This document shows, in pieces, positions 11,577 to 22,817 of a DNA stretch of 64,000 nucleotides. A model generated the notes under the pieces. It did no database searches. It was given only the letters and a program-made list of their open reading frames with translations, and was not told where the DNA came from. Position 1 is the stretch's first letter. The number at the start of each line of letters is the position of its first letter. Source of the stretch: Epiperipatus broadwayi (taxonomy: Eukaryota; Onychophora; Udeonychophora; Euonychophora; Peripatidae). The stretch is from NCBI GenBank assembly GCA_028023455.1, contig JAQFVV010000030.1, forward strand, positions 3,614,501-3,678,500, in the 5' to 3' direction. Made by a program: the position numbers and the translations under genes.

Positions 11577-12260
11577 AAAATAGGATATTTAAATAAAAAT
11601 GATTGGGAAATCTAAACATTTATTATAACAACAAAAGGGCATCAGCCTGTTTGGTTCTGTGAAATGGTAGAGAATATATATGAAATATATTTTGAGAACT
11701 GGAGCATCACAATAAGTTTAGATACAGAAGTATTCCTCTTATATTTAAATAAAAAATATTTACTATCAGAATGTGTTTCTAACAATGAAATGATTCAGAA
11801 ATTTAAACATTTATGTAAAAGTTTTATTAATTATCATAACAACATAACATCAGCCTGTTCATCCTAGCATAATGATAAGAAATACAGGCACTCGTCACAT
11901 ATCTGAAACCTAATTGTAAATATACAGGATTTGAACTCAGACTTTCAAGCACTCTTCAATTATTCATACTATTGCATATCACTGATACCCTGACCATGTT
12001 GTGTGTATCAGTGGTATGAGATAGTATGAATTGTTGAAGGGTGCTTGAAAGTCTGAGTTCAAATCCCTACATTCATAATGATAAGAGTATATATGTAATA
12101 TATTTTGAGCTCAAGGCTTGGGCAATTGCGCAATAAGTTTAAGAAAAAAGTATTCCTTTTACATTTAAATAAAAAAGATTTACACTCAGAACAGAATTTT
12201 AACAATCAAGTGATTTCCCAATTTTTATTTACATATAAATTTTATTGATTGCCTTGGTGT
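11577..12260. repeat. Diverged direct duplications around a fold-back repeat
   Basis: The stretch 11,670-11,840 is repeated in diverged form at 12,080-12,250: shared ATATATTTTGAG, CAATAAGTTTA, AAGTATTCCT, TTTAAATAAAAAA and CAATGA/CAATCA-GTGATT blocks in the same order. A CATCAGCCTGTT block also occurs twice, at about 11,640 and 11,850. Between the two long units lies the inverted repeat 11,926-12,067. The 67-codon open frame at 11,664-11,867 is inside this repeat and is not regarded as a gene. Confidence 0.5.
11926..12067. repeat. Inverted repeat built from the end of SINE-like family D
   Basis: The left arm (11,926-11,989) starts GGATTTGAACTCAGACTTTC and the right arm (12,006-12,067) is its near-exact complement, ending GTCTGAGTTCAAATCC. 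The arms of about 62 bp are separated by about 16 bases. The outer ends match the B-box-like end of family D, so this looks like two head-to-head copies of that end. Confidence 0.65.
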
Positions 12261-12916
12261 TGAAGCACTTCCATGATGAAATACATTTGTGTCCCACACA
12301 ACCTGCATGCAATAGCCTTGACTTTACCCAAGAAATAGCATTTTGAATAATATACATTTTAATTTTAACAATATTTATAATTTGGAAAATACAATAAATG
12401 ACTTTTCAGAACTTTATAGTTAAATTTGACACTTATTAAACAATAAAATTTCCAATTTAGATTTTTAATATATCATGTTACTTGTCACAAAATTTTATAA
12501 GAAGCCGATTGAAAATGTAATTCTGTTTCTGGATTCACTAAAAATAAAAGTTTGACATTTTCTGACAATAATGCTTTATAGTGAATTGATTTTTAAATAA
12601 CACTATAGCCGGGTTCTCTAATTGACATAATAATAAATTGATAAAATGTTTCCCAAGCAATATAAATATTTAAAAACAGTCGTTCAATTTCTGATAAGGT
12701 TTAAGAATGACTGTTGAATTAAAACTGAAAATGATATATATTCTTTTACTGATCACTTTAAGTCTTTTATATACAGAAAACTGGAAAATATTATAATCTT
12801 ATTAAATACGTGTTTTTTATGACAACGTTTTGCTAATGGAAAAACTTTGATCATTTTTGAATAATGATATAAAAAATTTAAATAGCCTTAAATAATTTTT
12901 TCATCCTATATACAAT

Positions 12917-13183
12917 GATCTTCAGCTTTTTTTTCCATATGTCATAGCATCGGCCGGGAGGCAAACCTGCAACAACCATCTGCAAACAACTGCTTGCTTG
13001 CAAGGTGGCTACACTGACCTCTTGGTTAACAACGCTTGACAAAGATCTTCAGCTTCCCCTCCCCATATGTCTTAGTATCGGCTGGGAGGCAAACCTGCAA
13101 CAATCATCTGCAACCAACTGCTTGCTTGCAAGGTGGCTGCACTGACCTCTCGGCTAACAACATTTGAGAAAGATTTTCAGCTT
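12917..13183 (-). mobile_element. Two adjacent SINE family A copies sharing one repeated target site
   Basis: Two SINE bodies (12,929-13,043 and 13,056-13,171), both on the minus strand, are separated and flanked by three copies of GATCTTCAGCTT at 12,917-12,928, 13,044-13,055 and, with one change, 13,172-13,183. Each body runs from GCGTTG or a variant through A- and B-box-like blocks to the tail CTATGACATATGG or a variant and A/G-rich bases. The arrangement fits either insertion twice into the same site or unequal tandem duplication of SINE plus target. It fixes the element ends: tRNA-like head through short tail and poly(A), about 115 bp. Confidence 0.85.
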
Positions 13184-13329
13184 AATGGACTTTTATGGAA
13201 AGGTTTCAAATCCTGATGAGATACTTGAAGTAGTTGAATATATGGTATAATGATAATGTTTAACTAAAAAATATTGAAAAGTTTTAAAAACATATAGACC
13301 CACAATGTTGCCATCTGATCTTTAAGTTT

Positions 13330-13840
13330 CTTTCTTTTGTTCCAATTAATAGCAAAAGGGAGAAGCTAAAAAACAACAGAGTAGTTATCTATTACAACAA
13401 AAATACTTGCAAAAATTTTAATGATTCATCTGTTTTCCAAAAGAAATAAATAGTTGTCAGAGGCTCAATATTGTTTTAGTGAAGCAAAAGCCTCTATATA
13501 CATAGTTTTTGTTGTCAGATAAATGCAAGAAAACCTGCGGTGAACAAAGACATGATTTATGTATTGCTTTTATAGATTTGGTCAAGATATTGATTTAATT
13601 AGTTAAAAAAGATTTTTTGGAATGTCTGAACAAAGTTGGTTGTTTATCTCAGCTTATATTTTAGTTTTTTCTACACAATGGAATGAGAAATGTCATTACA
13701 GCTGATGGAAATTTGGGGCATTTGAAATACAAATCAGCTTTAGACAGGGATATCTATTAGCTCTAGATTTGTTTTCTATTTTTATGGCAATAGACTTTGA
13801 AATAGTTGGAATCATTTATAAATCATTGCCTAAAGCAGGC
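13330..13840 (+). pseudogene. LINE reverse transcriptase relic
   Basis: Read on the plus strand with frameshifts and stops ignored, the stretch from about 13,520 to 13,830 gives blocks typical of non-LTR reverse transcriptases. There is an IDLVKIFDLI-like version of the motif A region (normally a DLxKAFDS block), and then SFRQGYLLALDLFSIFMA, matching the family's GFRQGCxLAPxLFSIF block. No intact frame remains. The catalytic FADD region is not visible downstream, so this is a short, old fragment from a LINE unrelated in detail to those at 41 and 56 kb. Confidence 0.65.
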
Positions 13841-13994
13841 ATCAAAATATGATGTAAACATAATAGATTTATAATAATTTGATGTTATTGCTGTTTTTCC
13901 TAATCAAAAGATAACCTGGAGAATGTTTTTAATGTTTTAAATACAACCTTATAAAAACCTTGGTAAATAATCTTCAAAAACATTTAACTTTACA

Positions 13995-14165
13995 TCACAT
14001 GAGCACCATTTCTTATGCTTGCTCATAACTGTTGTTAAAACAGGCAAACTTCTCCATACAGCAGTGCCTCTCAGTGCAAGCCAGAGTAATCAATGGCATC
14101 CATTGATTACTCTGGCTTGCACTGAGTGGCAACTACTATATGGAGAGTTTTTTCTATTTTAACGT
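13995..14165. mobile_element. Family C repeat collapsed to a hairpin (copy 3)
   Basis: The left block CACCATTTCTTATGCTTGCT is followed by TTAAAACAGGCAAAC. The left end then runs straight into its own reverse complement, the arms meeting at about 14,100 (AATCAATGG-CATCCATTGATT). The internal hammerhead segment seen in copies 1 and 4 is absent. The result is an almost uninterrupted palindrome of about 125 bp. Confidence 0.75.
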
Positions 14166-14740
14166 TCACTATTCTTAAACTTAAGAATGTAAATTAAATT
14201 AATTATCTTGATAACTCTTAAATAAAAAGATACGAAATTTGTTGATAAAATTAACACAGATTTTAATATGGTTGGTAACTAAAAGATAGTTTATTTTATC
14301 ATAATGAAATAACTATCTCAACTATATTATATATCTTTTGCCAATTTACTGTATTGAAAAACATCATTAGAAAAAAATGTAAGGATGCTCACATAAAATT
14401 CTAAAAACATGCTGCCAAGATTATAAGAACAACTTATGCTCTTCAGTTTAGTGAGTGTGGTGAGATTGAAATTTATTACGAAGGCAAATGTTTTGTGTTA
14501 GAACATTGAAATGTGTAGCACACTTCCAAAAAATTATTTTATGCTGAACTTGAATATCACTTTCAAGGAAGAAACATACAGCAAATAACTTGATAAAAAT
14601 CATCTCATAGGCATTCTAATTTGAGTAATATAGATATAGCTAAGAGTTTGCAATGGAGAAATATAATTAAGAAATATTGTAGTATTTTAAAAAGTAAATG
14701 TTATTACAGAAGTTGTGTTTTTATGATTCGTTTGTGTTAT
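14166..14740. other. Anonymous spacer
   Basis: AT-rich with no assignable gene. A slightly less AT-rich patch near 14,400-14,560 may be an old transposon relic, but no motif was recognised. Confidence 0.4.
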
Positions 14741-14748
14741 ACATACAA

Positions 14749-14875
14749 TCTTTGTCTTTATATATATATGTCATAGCATCGGCCGGGAGGCGAACCCGCA
14801 ACAGCCGTCTGCAACCAACTACTTGCTTGCAAGGAAACTGCGCTGACCTCTCGGCTAACAACGCTCTTTGTCTTT
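14749..14875 (-). mobile_element. tRNA-derived SINE, family A, copy 4, with target duplication
   Basis: The body (14,760-14,864) on the minus strand starts GCGTTGTTAGCCGAGAGGTC, carries the B-box-like GCGGGTTCGCCTCCC and ends in the tail GATGCTATGACATAT plus an AT run. The 11-bp repeat TCTTTGTCTTT flanks it at 14,749-14,759 and 14,865-14,875. This is the best-preserved family A copy and defines the head of the element. Confidence 0.88.
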
Positions 14876-15313
14876 TTATTTGATTTTCCCCCTGAGTTAA
14901 AAATAACCATTTTTGAATAAGTGTCAATAATAACAACTGGATATTTCATAAATGCATTCTTTAAAATTTTTCTCTAATGTCTTAAAAATAAAGTTTTATG
15001 AATATCAGTCATTTTACAGATATATATCTCTTGATACTCACTGATTCTTTTGAAAAGTAGTAATACCAAAATTTTAATTGATCTAATCTTCTGCTTCTCA
15101 AATGTTTTTAAAAATAACATCATTTTTTAGTCATTCAAGTATCAAATGTTTATTTCTGGAGAAGAGGGAGTTGACAAATACAACCCTATGCCCTTTAAAA
15201 AAAAAAAATTATTTGAATTTTTATAATTCAATTGTTACTAATTTTCTTTTTTTCTGAGCTAACGTAATAGCTGGTAGAATGAAAAATACGCACAGAAAAT
15301 ATAGTTTTCTTAA

Positions 15314-15374
15314 ATAATATTTAGCTTTATTATATCGAAAGCATACTAGGCAGTAATAAAGCTAAATATTATTT
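15314..15374. repeat. Short perfect-stem inverted repeat
   Basis: AAATAATATTTAGCTTTATT at the left is mirrored by TAATAAAGCTAAATATTATT at the right, with an unpaired centre of about 17 bases. It may be a miniature fold-back element or a structured site; no further evidence. Confidence 0.6.
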
Positions 15375-15694
15375 TAAAAAACTACCTTTTCTTTGTGAAT
15401 TTTTATTTTATTGTGTAACTAAATGTCAAATACCTTAATTGCTATTAATTATTTTAACAAAGTTAATTCTCTATCATTAGGTATTGCTTGGAATAAATTT
15501 TGTGAATAATAAATGAAAAAGGTTAAATATAAAATACAAGAAATCCAAGGCAACTAAAATAAAGTATCATAAAAAATAAAAAAAACTATGAACATATTGA
15601 TATAACATAAGTTCTACTATAAAGCTCTAAATTTAAAAAAAGAAAAAGCTATAAACAGATACTAGTGAACTTGTTAGTTACAACTGATAGTGGT

Positions 15695-15786
15695 ATGGAT
15701 GGCTGAAGAGTTGAAGGGTGGAGTAGATTGAAGCCTTTCCATTAAGGTGTGAAGATTTGCTATCTTACTATAAACCAAGCACTGAT

Positions 15787-15825
<39 letters not shown>

Positions 15826-15955
15826 ATGTGTGTGTGATTATGATGTGGACCAACTGATGAGTGCTTGTTCAGCACAAAATATTATATTGGAAATCATTTA
15901 GAGTGGATGGCTGAAAGGAGTTTGAAATTCTGTGTTCAAATCCCCTACATTACAT
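15695..15955 (+). repeat. SINE-like repeat, family D, copy 2
   Basis: Same block order as copy 1, from GGATGGCTGAAGAGTTGAAG to GTGTTCAAATCCCCTAC. The internal microsatellite is (TA)n(TG)n at about 15,788-15,836. The GTTCAAATCCC end is a good B-box match. Confidence 0.6.
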
Positions 15956-16710
15956 CTAAACTCCAGGTATATAAAATAAAACTAACAAAAAGCTAACTTC
16001 CAATTTAGAAAACGTCTTAGACTTTCAAATACATTCTAATTTAGAAAATGTTGTTAGGCTTACAAATAACTTTGTAAAAAATTGTATGCCACACTGGAAA
16101 GTCAATAATTAATCTATTTGAGGATGAATACGTTTTGCAAAACTTTGGTAAAAATTTCACAGTTGATACAGATAATTTATAAAAGTAAGCATAAACTTTG
16201 AAGGGCAATAAAAATGTATAATCAAAAACAATATCATAAAGATGATGTGAAAAAAATAATACTTAATATTTATCTTAGTCTCTGATTAAATTGTAGTCTC
16301 CATTATACTCTGGTATAATAAAATAACTTTTTCATCAGTCTATCAAAAACTGGTTAATTTTTTTAAGCCAAAGTAAAAGATAATCTTTTAGACAAAAAAA
16401 GACTTATTTTTTTACAATTACAACACAAAATACTAACTAAAATATTATCACCTCGTCATGTGACCAAAAATAAAAAAGCAATATATGCTACTTTAGTAAT
16501 CAAACAGTAAGATTAATTACAATAAAATTGAAACTACCATCTTACACAAACTGACTATATTCACTGATCATATCTGGGTCAAACATTAAAAAATATCCTC
16601 CTAAATCATATTATTTAATTCAAAATAAATAATATTTAAAATTACATAATAGTTATTAATATTTAAATACAAGTATATTATGTACATATTACTTGGAATT
16701 TAGATGTAAT

Positions 16711-16870
16711 TACAGGGGATTTGAACACAAATTTTCAAACTCCTTTAGCTATTCATTCTATTTTATACAACAGATACACATGAGTACACACATGGGAAAG
16801 GATAAATGATCTCCAATATACATATTTTATGCTGAACCAGCACTCATCAGTTGGTAACAGATCTACGTCC
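16711..16870 (-). repeat. SINE-like repeat, family D, copy 3 (partial)
   Basis: Inverted relative to copies 1 and 2. It starts with GGGGATTTGAACACA, the complement of the B-box-like end, and contains AGCACTCATCAGTTGG, the complement of the CCAACTGATGAGTGCT block. The A-box end is missing. Confidence 0.55.
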
Positions 16871-17182
16871 ATTAAAAAATTATTCAAGGCTTGCTCTATT
16901 ACTTTGTTGATTTGCTATATGCATTAATCTCTTTCTTGAAAAGACTGAACAAAAATAGCAATGTTCATATCTACTTCATCTAAAACTGATTATTGTAATG
17001 CATGTGGATAATTTAATAATAACTTTTTTTAGATTAATAAACTTAAAATCATTGTAAATACATTGAATGATTTTTTTTAAAAAATATTACAAAATAAGCC
17101 AAATAATTACTTGCAACTAGTTTTAAAATACTTTCATAGTTTCTGGATACTTGTAGCCTTTTTAAAAAATATTCTAAATACT

Positions 17183-17292
17183 AAGTAATATTTACTAAGG
17201 CAATAAACCTAAAGCATGTGTGGTTGAAAATGTGAAAGTAGGGACCTCTACAGGTTTTAACCCCAAGCTTATTGCCTTAGTAAATATTACTT
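17183..17292. mobile_element. Miniature inverted-repeat element
   Basis: A 110-bp unit has 24-bp near-perfect terminal inverted repeats starting AAGTAATATTTACTAAGGCA and ending with the complement. The interior is less AT-rich (GTAGGGACCTCTACAGG and neighbours). There is no coding capacity, so it would be a non-autonomous DNA element. The flanking bases do not show an unambiguous target duplication. Confidence 0.6.
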
Positions 17293-17299
17293 ATGTAAT

Positions 17300-18830
17300 C
17301 AATGTGCATTAAATAAATTTCTAAATACTAAATAAAAATTCATTACACAAATAAACTAATAAAATCTTATTTAAAAAAAGTCATTTATTCCTTACTATTG
17401 ACAATCAAGTTCCCAAGAACATTTTTTTGAATGACACCTCTAAGGAAGCATTAAGTACTATGCTTTCTGGGTAATTATTTCCTCATAATTTAGTAAATTG
17501 CTAATATAGACATGCATCATATAAAAGTTCCCTTACTAGTAATTATTCCTATCTACATCTCATTTGTTGTTAAAATACCGGCAGATAGATTTACTAGTTC
17601 CCAAATTTTACTTAAACATTGATTTGGCATGTGCCAATAATTTACAATATTCACACATAATTAGATATACCATAATAATTTAGAAAATGATTTAAACTTG
17701 AACTCATTAGTAAATATAGCAGAAATTAAAATCAGATTCAATTTTTATGAAGTCTAGCCTTTTTTTTTTTTTATGGTTCCAAAATCTTTTTTAAATTTAA
17801 ATAATCACAACTAAAATTCATGTTTAATTTTTCTTTTTATAAATTAATATTAACCAAATCTTGTTTTGAACCAATACTACAACTCAAATTAAATTTATAT
17901 GTCATGTATAACAAAAAAATTAAAAAATTCAGACAAATCACAATTTTTTAACAATTAAGAGAATTGGTGTAAAATATCATACTGTACAGTTAAAATTTTC
18001 AAAACACAGTTTGCATAATGAACATATTTTAATAAATAGTTAATATATTCATGACCTTGAGATAGAAATTTTATTTTGATGATAAAAAATAATGCATTAA
18101 TTAAAAATACTGAGTCCTACATAAAACAAAAAATTCTTGAATGATCTCCAAAAATTTAAACTACACCATATTTTATGTTGAAAATATTAATATTAGTAAT
18201 ATTTTTTTTACATTATTATTTAAAAGTCTGTAAATAATATTACAATATCACGTTATTAATCATAATTAAATGCACTGTATCTCAAAGTAAATATTCTTTA
18301 TCAAATTCTTTATTTGTAAATAATCCTTGTTTCATCTTTTTTATAAACAGATTTTATTTTAAAAAAGATTATAGGATAATTTAGATTTTAAATTTTTCTT
18401 ATAAGCAGATTTATAAATATTTAATTGACTACTTACTTATACTCTAATAACTTTATAAATATTATATCACATGATCTAAAACGACCATAGGTTGTTTTTT
18501 TATTGCTTAATAAAAAAATTGATTACATTTTTTAATTTTACAATTTTTGTTTTTTGTCATTTCTTTTAGTAAATTATGAATCTTAAGTATTTTACAAAAG
18601 ACTGCAACAATCGGTTTTTCATTTCAACAAAAAATTTTATTAGTAATAAATAGTGATTACATTTTGATAATGGATAAGTTAATGAATAACTTGTACAATA
18701 ATATTATAAAAAGTTCTGATTAACATATGGCTAGAATATGTTAGTTAGTAGTTGTTATACACTTATGTGGTTAGGTATAATGAAGGGTTTGTGTAGAATA
18801 TGAGAAACTGAGAACTTGATGAATGTTATT
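17300..18830. other. Anonymous AT-rich spacer
   Basis: No gene recognised. Homopolymer T near 17,759-17,772. Confidence 0.5.
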
Positions 18831-18834
18831 AGCT

Positions 18835-21690
18835 TTTTTTTTTTTTTAATAACACGACTATTTTCTTTTTATGCCGCGAATGTTTATGCCAGCTATTTTG
18901 CAGAACATGATAGATTAATCCAAACCGTCCTCAGCAAAGTGATCCAAGTGAATGTGGGACATCTCTATATTAATGAGGTCTGATGTTGTTAGGCAGTCAG
19001 AGACTTGTGATTGAACTTGTAGATGGCTTGGTGATATATTTGTTGGTTGAGGAATCGCATCCATGAAGTCTTCGGTGTCTGATGGAGTAGAGTAATCTGT
19101 CTGAGAATCATCGGGAGAATCAATGGTATCTAAGGTTGTAAGATCCATGGTTTTCCTCTTTTTTTCTATGGATTTGTGAAGCTTTGAGTTGGATTTATCG
19201 GAGATTTGTTTGTTAGAGGGGGGGTGGTGAGTAAAGTACCGGGTGGGAGCTGTCATCATCAGAGCTTGATTTATCTGAGCGAATTGATTTTCTTTTAATT
19301 TTCTTAATTGTATTTTGGGTATTTGTTGTGTCAATTTTTTGAGGATTTTGAAGTTGATTAGTGTTGTTTTCCTTTTCCTGTTCTTTTGATAGTAGTGTTA
19401 TTTTATTGTCATAAGATTTTTGTTCGATTTTTAGACTTGAGACATTCTCTGTTTGCTGTAACAGTTGTGAATCTTTGATCATGCTGACTTTCGGGTTGGG
19501 TGTTTGATGGATCTTTTCGTCTGGTAGGTTAATTCTTGCAGGAGTTGAAGAATTGCAGATAGTTTGTGGTTCACTCTGTTTAGGGTTGTTATCAGTTGTT
19601 TTAAGCTGGTTAGGAGTTATATTGGAAGAATTGTTTTGACATTTTTGAGTGTATTTTCTTCATCGCCTGGGTTTATCTTGTTCTCGTTAGATGGTTTGGT
19701 TATATTATTTTCTTTTGTAGAAAGAGTTTGACCTAATATTATTTCTTGGGGATTAGTATAAGTTGTTTCGAATGTTTGATCTTGAGTATTATTAGTTTGC
19801 GTGATTGGTTTAGGAGCAGTATTTGTTGTTGTTTGGTTCTCTGATTTACTACTATTAGTGTAAAGGTTGACATTTGTTCTTTCTTGAATATTTTCATTTT
19901 GAAATATAGTTTTGGATGTGGAAGGTTTTGTTGGAGGATTTATTTGAATCTGAATATCTGGGTTTGTGAGGTTGCTGTTTGAATTAGTCCTATGTGATGA
20001 TTGTCTATTTAAGGACTTGTTAATAGGTCTACCAGGACATTTGTGAAATTTATTCATTTTAATACCACAGTGTGTGCATATTCTTGCTGCACAGTCTTTA
20101 ATGAGGTGTGTTCTTTGAAGGCAGAAGAAACATTGTGGTTGTACTCCTCTGAATGTCAAAACCATAGGAGAGCCTCTTGCTGTAATAATAGTGGGTATGT
20201 CAGTGGGTATAATGTTTTTCTTTAATGTAAGTGTGAAGGTAACTGTATTGGACAGGATTTGATCTTCGAAGTGAGGATTTAATAGGTGTTTAAATTTGCT
20301 AACTGAACCATAATTAATAAGGATGTCTTGTATTTCTTGTTCATTTAAGTGGGCAAGGCAGTTTTAAATTCTGACAGATAGTGTAACTGGACGGTTCATA
20401 TCTATGGAGCATAGTATATAATTTCCTAAAGATTTGTAGTTATTTTTAAAATTCATTCGGTCTGCCCACGTTTTAAACTCTACGATCACATAGCGGTCAT
20501 TGGGATGATTAAGGATCATGTGAATGCCTCTGCCTAATTGCTTTTGATTGATTAGACTGTAGAGTTGTTCTACAGGGAATTTATATAAAGCACATTGATG
20601 ATTTGTTATGGCTAAGATTAAAGACTTATCGCTGTAATAGTTTGCAAACGATTTATATAGAGAGTTGGGTATCGTTTTGTTGAACTCATTGTTTATTTCT
20701 AGGAACATATCATCGTTAATATTGTTTATATTAAAAGAGACATTTTCCTGCGTGTTTGATTCTTTTTCTATGTCTAATTCTGTGAGATTCAAATATAATT
20801 CGTTGAGATTATCGGCCTTAATATTTTCAGAGATGCTCTCAGAATTTTTTGACCTTACGATATTTGCGTACGTAGTGGGATTTTCCAATATTGATATTGA
20901 GGTAATTGGTTTAGCTTGCACGTTAGCTGATGTAGCAATGGATTGTTCTGAGCTAAAATCTTTGATTGTTTTAGAATGAAATTTATCAGTTTTATAATTT
21001 ATTTCTTTTTTTATTTTTAAATTTACTGTTGACAAACGGTACTGACACAGTACTGGTTTTGTCGACCTCTGGTGGAAAATGTTTTACTTTAAAAATTTCG
21101 TCGGTATCATTTTGTTGGTAATTTTGTTTATTTTCAGATATAGTTTTAATTGAATTGTTGGGCAAAGGAAATTGCTCATTATAATCTTCTGTGGTTGAGT
21201 AAAGGCTTCGGAGAGGTAATGATTGGTTTTCACTTGTATCAATAGTTTCGCTTGACGAGATATTTATTCTATTGTTTGTATTAGGGGTAAGTTGAATATT
21301 TTCTAAACTTTTGTTGATATTTGCAATGGAATTTTCTTTTGATTTACTCATTTGTGGGTTTTTATTTGTTGTAACGGGTGGTTTAGATGCATTTAGATTA
21401 GATCTAAGGCTATACAATTTATGGCCGATGACCGCATTGTTGGGTTGAATGCTGAGATCGGGGCTTACTTTATTTTTAGTTTTATCGGTTATATTATCAC
21501 TTTCCATCATATAAAATGATTAAAAAGTTGACTTACCTTGAATAACAGACGTAAAGGTAAAGGGACAGTCGTCCCGTCTTCCTAAAACTGTAAAACACTA
21601 AGGGACGCTTTTTAAGACTAGTTACGAAGATGGCTGCCAAAAGCGACTCAATCAATATTGTGAAAGGGCCTCCGTCATTCGTTAATCTCT
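18835..21690 (-). mobile_element. LINE copy with 5' region, ORF1 and a prematurely ended ORF2
   Basis: Read on the minus strand the unit has a less AT-rich leader at about 21,690-21,520 (containing ACGAAGATGGCTGCC in its complement) and a long ORF1 relic. A second start follows at about 18,908-18,860 whose first residues include KIAGINIRGIKRK, the way the apurinic endonuclease of many LINE ORF2 proteins begins. It then stops and runs into a poly(A) tract (T run at 18,836-18,848 on the plus strand). So it retains the 5' half and lacks nearly all of ORF2. That is opposite to usual LINE 5' truncation and fits retrotransposition of a prematurely polyadenylated transcript. No clear target duplication was found. 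Confidence 0.7.
18915..21510 (-). pseudogene. LINE ORF1 (gag-like zinc-knuckle protein), frameshifted
   Basis: ORF1 is spread over five overlapping open segments on the minus strand: 21,510-20,992, 21,035-20,364, 20,165-19,617, 19,482-19,213 and 19,334-18,915. Frame changes lie near 21,020, 19,630 and 19,230, and one in-frame TAA sits at 20,364-20,366. The N-terminal part is Ser/Asn/Thr-rich and probably disordered. A central region precedes a CCHC knuckle (CFFCLQRTHLIKDC) at about 20,130-20,090, followed by a second Cys/His cluster (CTHCG...HKC). The C-terminal part is again low complexity and acidic. This layout is known for ORF1 proteins of several LINE clades, which bind the element RNA. 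The clade cannot be fixed without ORF2. Confidence 0.8.
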
Positions 21691-21699
21691 TAACGTAAT

Positions 21700-22815
21700 T
21701 TAAACTCCTATCTCATATTTTACATAGTAATTTGATGAATAGCACTTTATGATAATATAATGGAGATTTTTTTTACATCATTAAAATAAATGCTTTATTC
21801 ACTTATTATTATTTAATAATTTCATAATAACTGTTAATATATATATATTTAAGAAAGGATTTTAGTATAAATATAATAATTATTATTATATGGTCAATTA
21901 CTTTGAAAAATCATATAGCATTTGAGCACACACATACAAAAGGCTGAATGCAGACGTTTTATTCAATTGACATTTTTCTTATTTTAATCTCAGTTAAAAA
22001 TTATCCAAAAATCTAGCTTTTAATTTTTATCACTAGCATTGTTAAAGTAAATTGCTTATGTTAATAGAGATATTCATTAATAACAATTTTTTATATAAAA
22101 TATGATGTCAAATCAGTGAATTTTTTTTCTATTAATTTATTTTCATATGTTTGTTTTTATTGTCATTTCATTCTGATTTTATTACTGACGAACTTTTATA
22201 ATAATCTTATATAACAAAAATGAAAAATACAGCACTAATAAGATCTTAATTTGAAAAGTATACAATCATAATACTGAAATAATTTTTGAATATTAATATA
22301 ATAAAAAAATTTATAATGCAGTATCTTTTTTTCAGTTTAACTTACAAAAAAACATATATAAATTATGTCACATATATCCTTCCTGCTTATAACATCTTCA
22401 GAAAATATTTAAGGAAATTTTTATCAAGGTAACATTACATATAAGTACAGTAATATGGTTTGCTAAAATAATTTCTGGTAATGTTGTGTGAGAGTGGGAA
22501 CTGGGTATGATGTGATGGTGGTGCCAAATATGATTGACAGAAATAGGTGTCCTGCAAAAGATTAGTTGTTTTGTTTTTTTGTGTCAAATATTGCTGCATA
22601 TAAGATAATAAGATTCTATACATTTCTATAGAGAAAAATACTAAATAATGTTAATAGATTACATATTTATGTATTTAACCAATTAATATTTAAAATATTT
22701 ATTTGAAGGTAAATTTATTTAACATTTAACTTTTTATAGTTTTTTGACACCTTAAATTTCCAACTTATTATTTTAAACAAGACATTTATTTGATATAGCG
22801 TAATGTTTTTATAAA
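21700..22815. other. Anonymous AT-rich spacer
   Basis: Nothing assignable. A 62-codon minus-strand frame at 22,435-22,623 has no recognised motif and is not called. Confidence 0.5.
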
Positions 22816-22817
22816 CT

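Noticed and set aside
11664-11867. 67-codon frame as a small gene
   Set aside because: It lies wholly in a diverged duplicated repeat, and the second copy is not open in the corresponding frame.
14698-14949. Several overlapping 60-71-codon frames on both strands
   Set aside because: All span a tRNA-derived SINE with target duplications; the frames come from its GC-richer sequence.
20043-20979. Plus-strand frames of 60 and 104 codons
   Set aside because: They are antisense to the LINE ORF1 relic, which has recognisable zinc knuckles in the other orientation.
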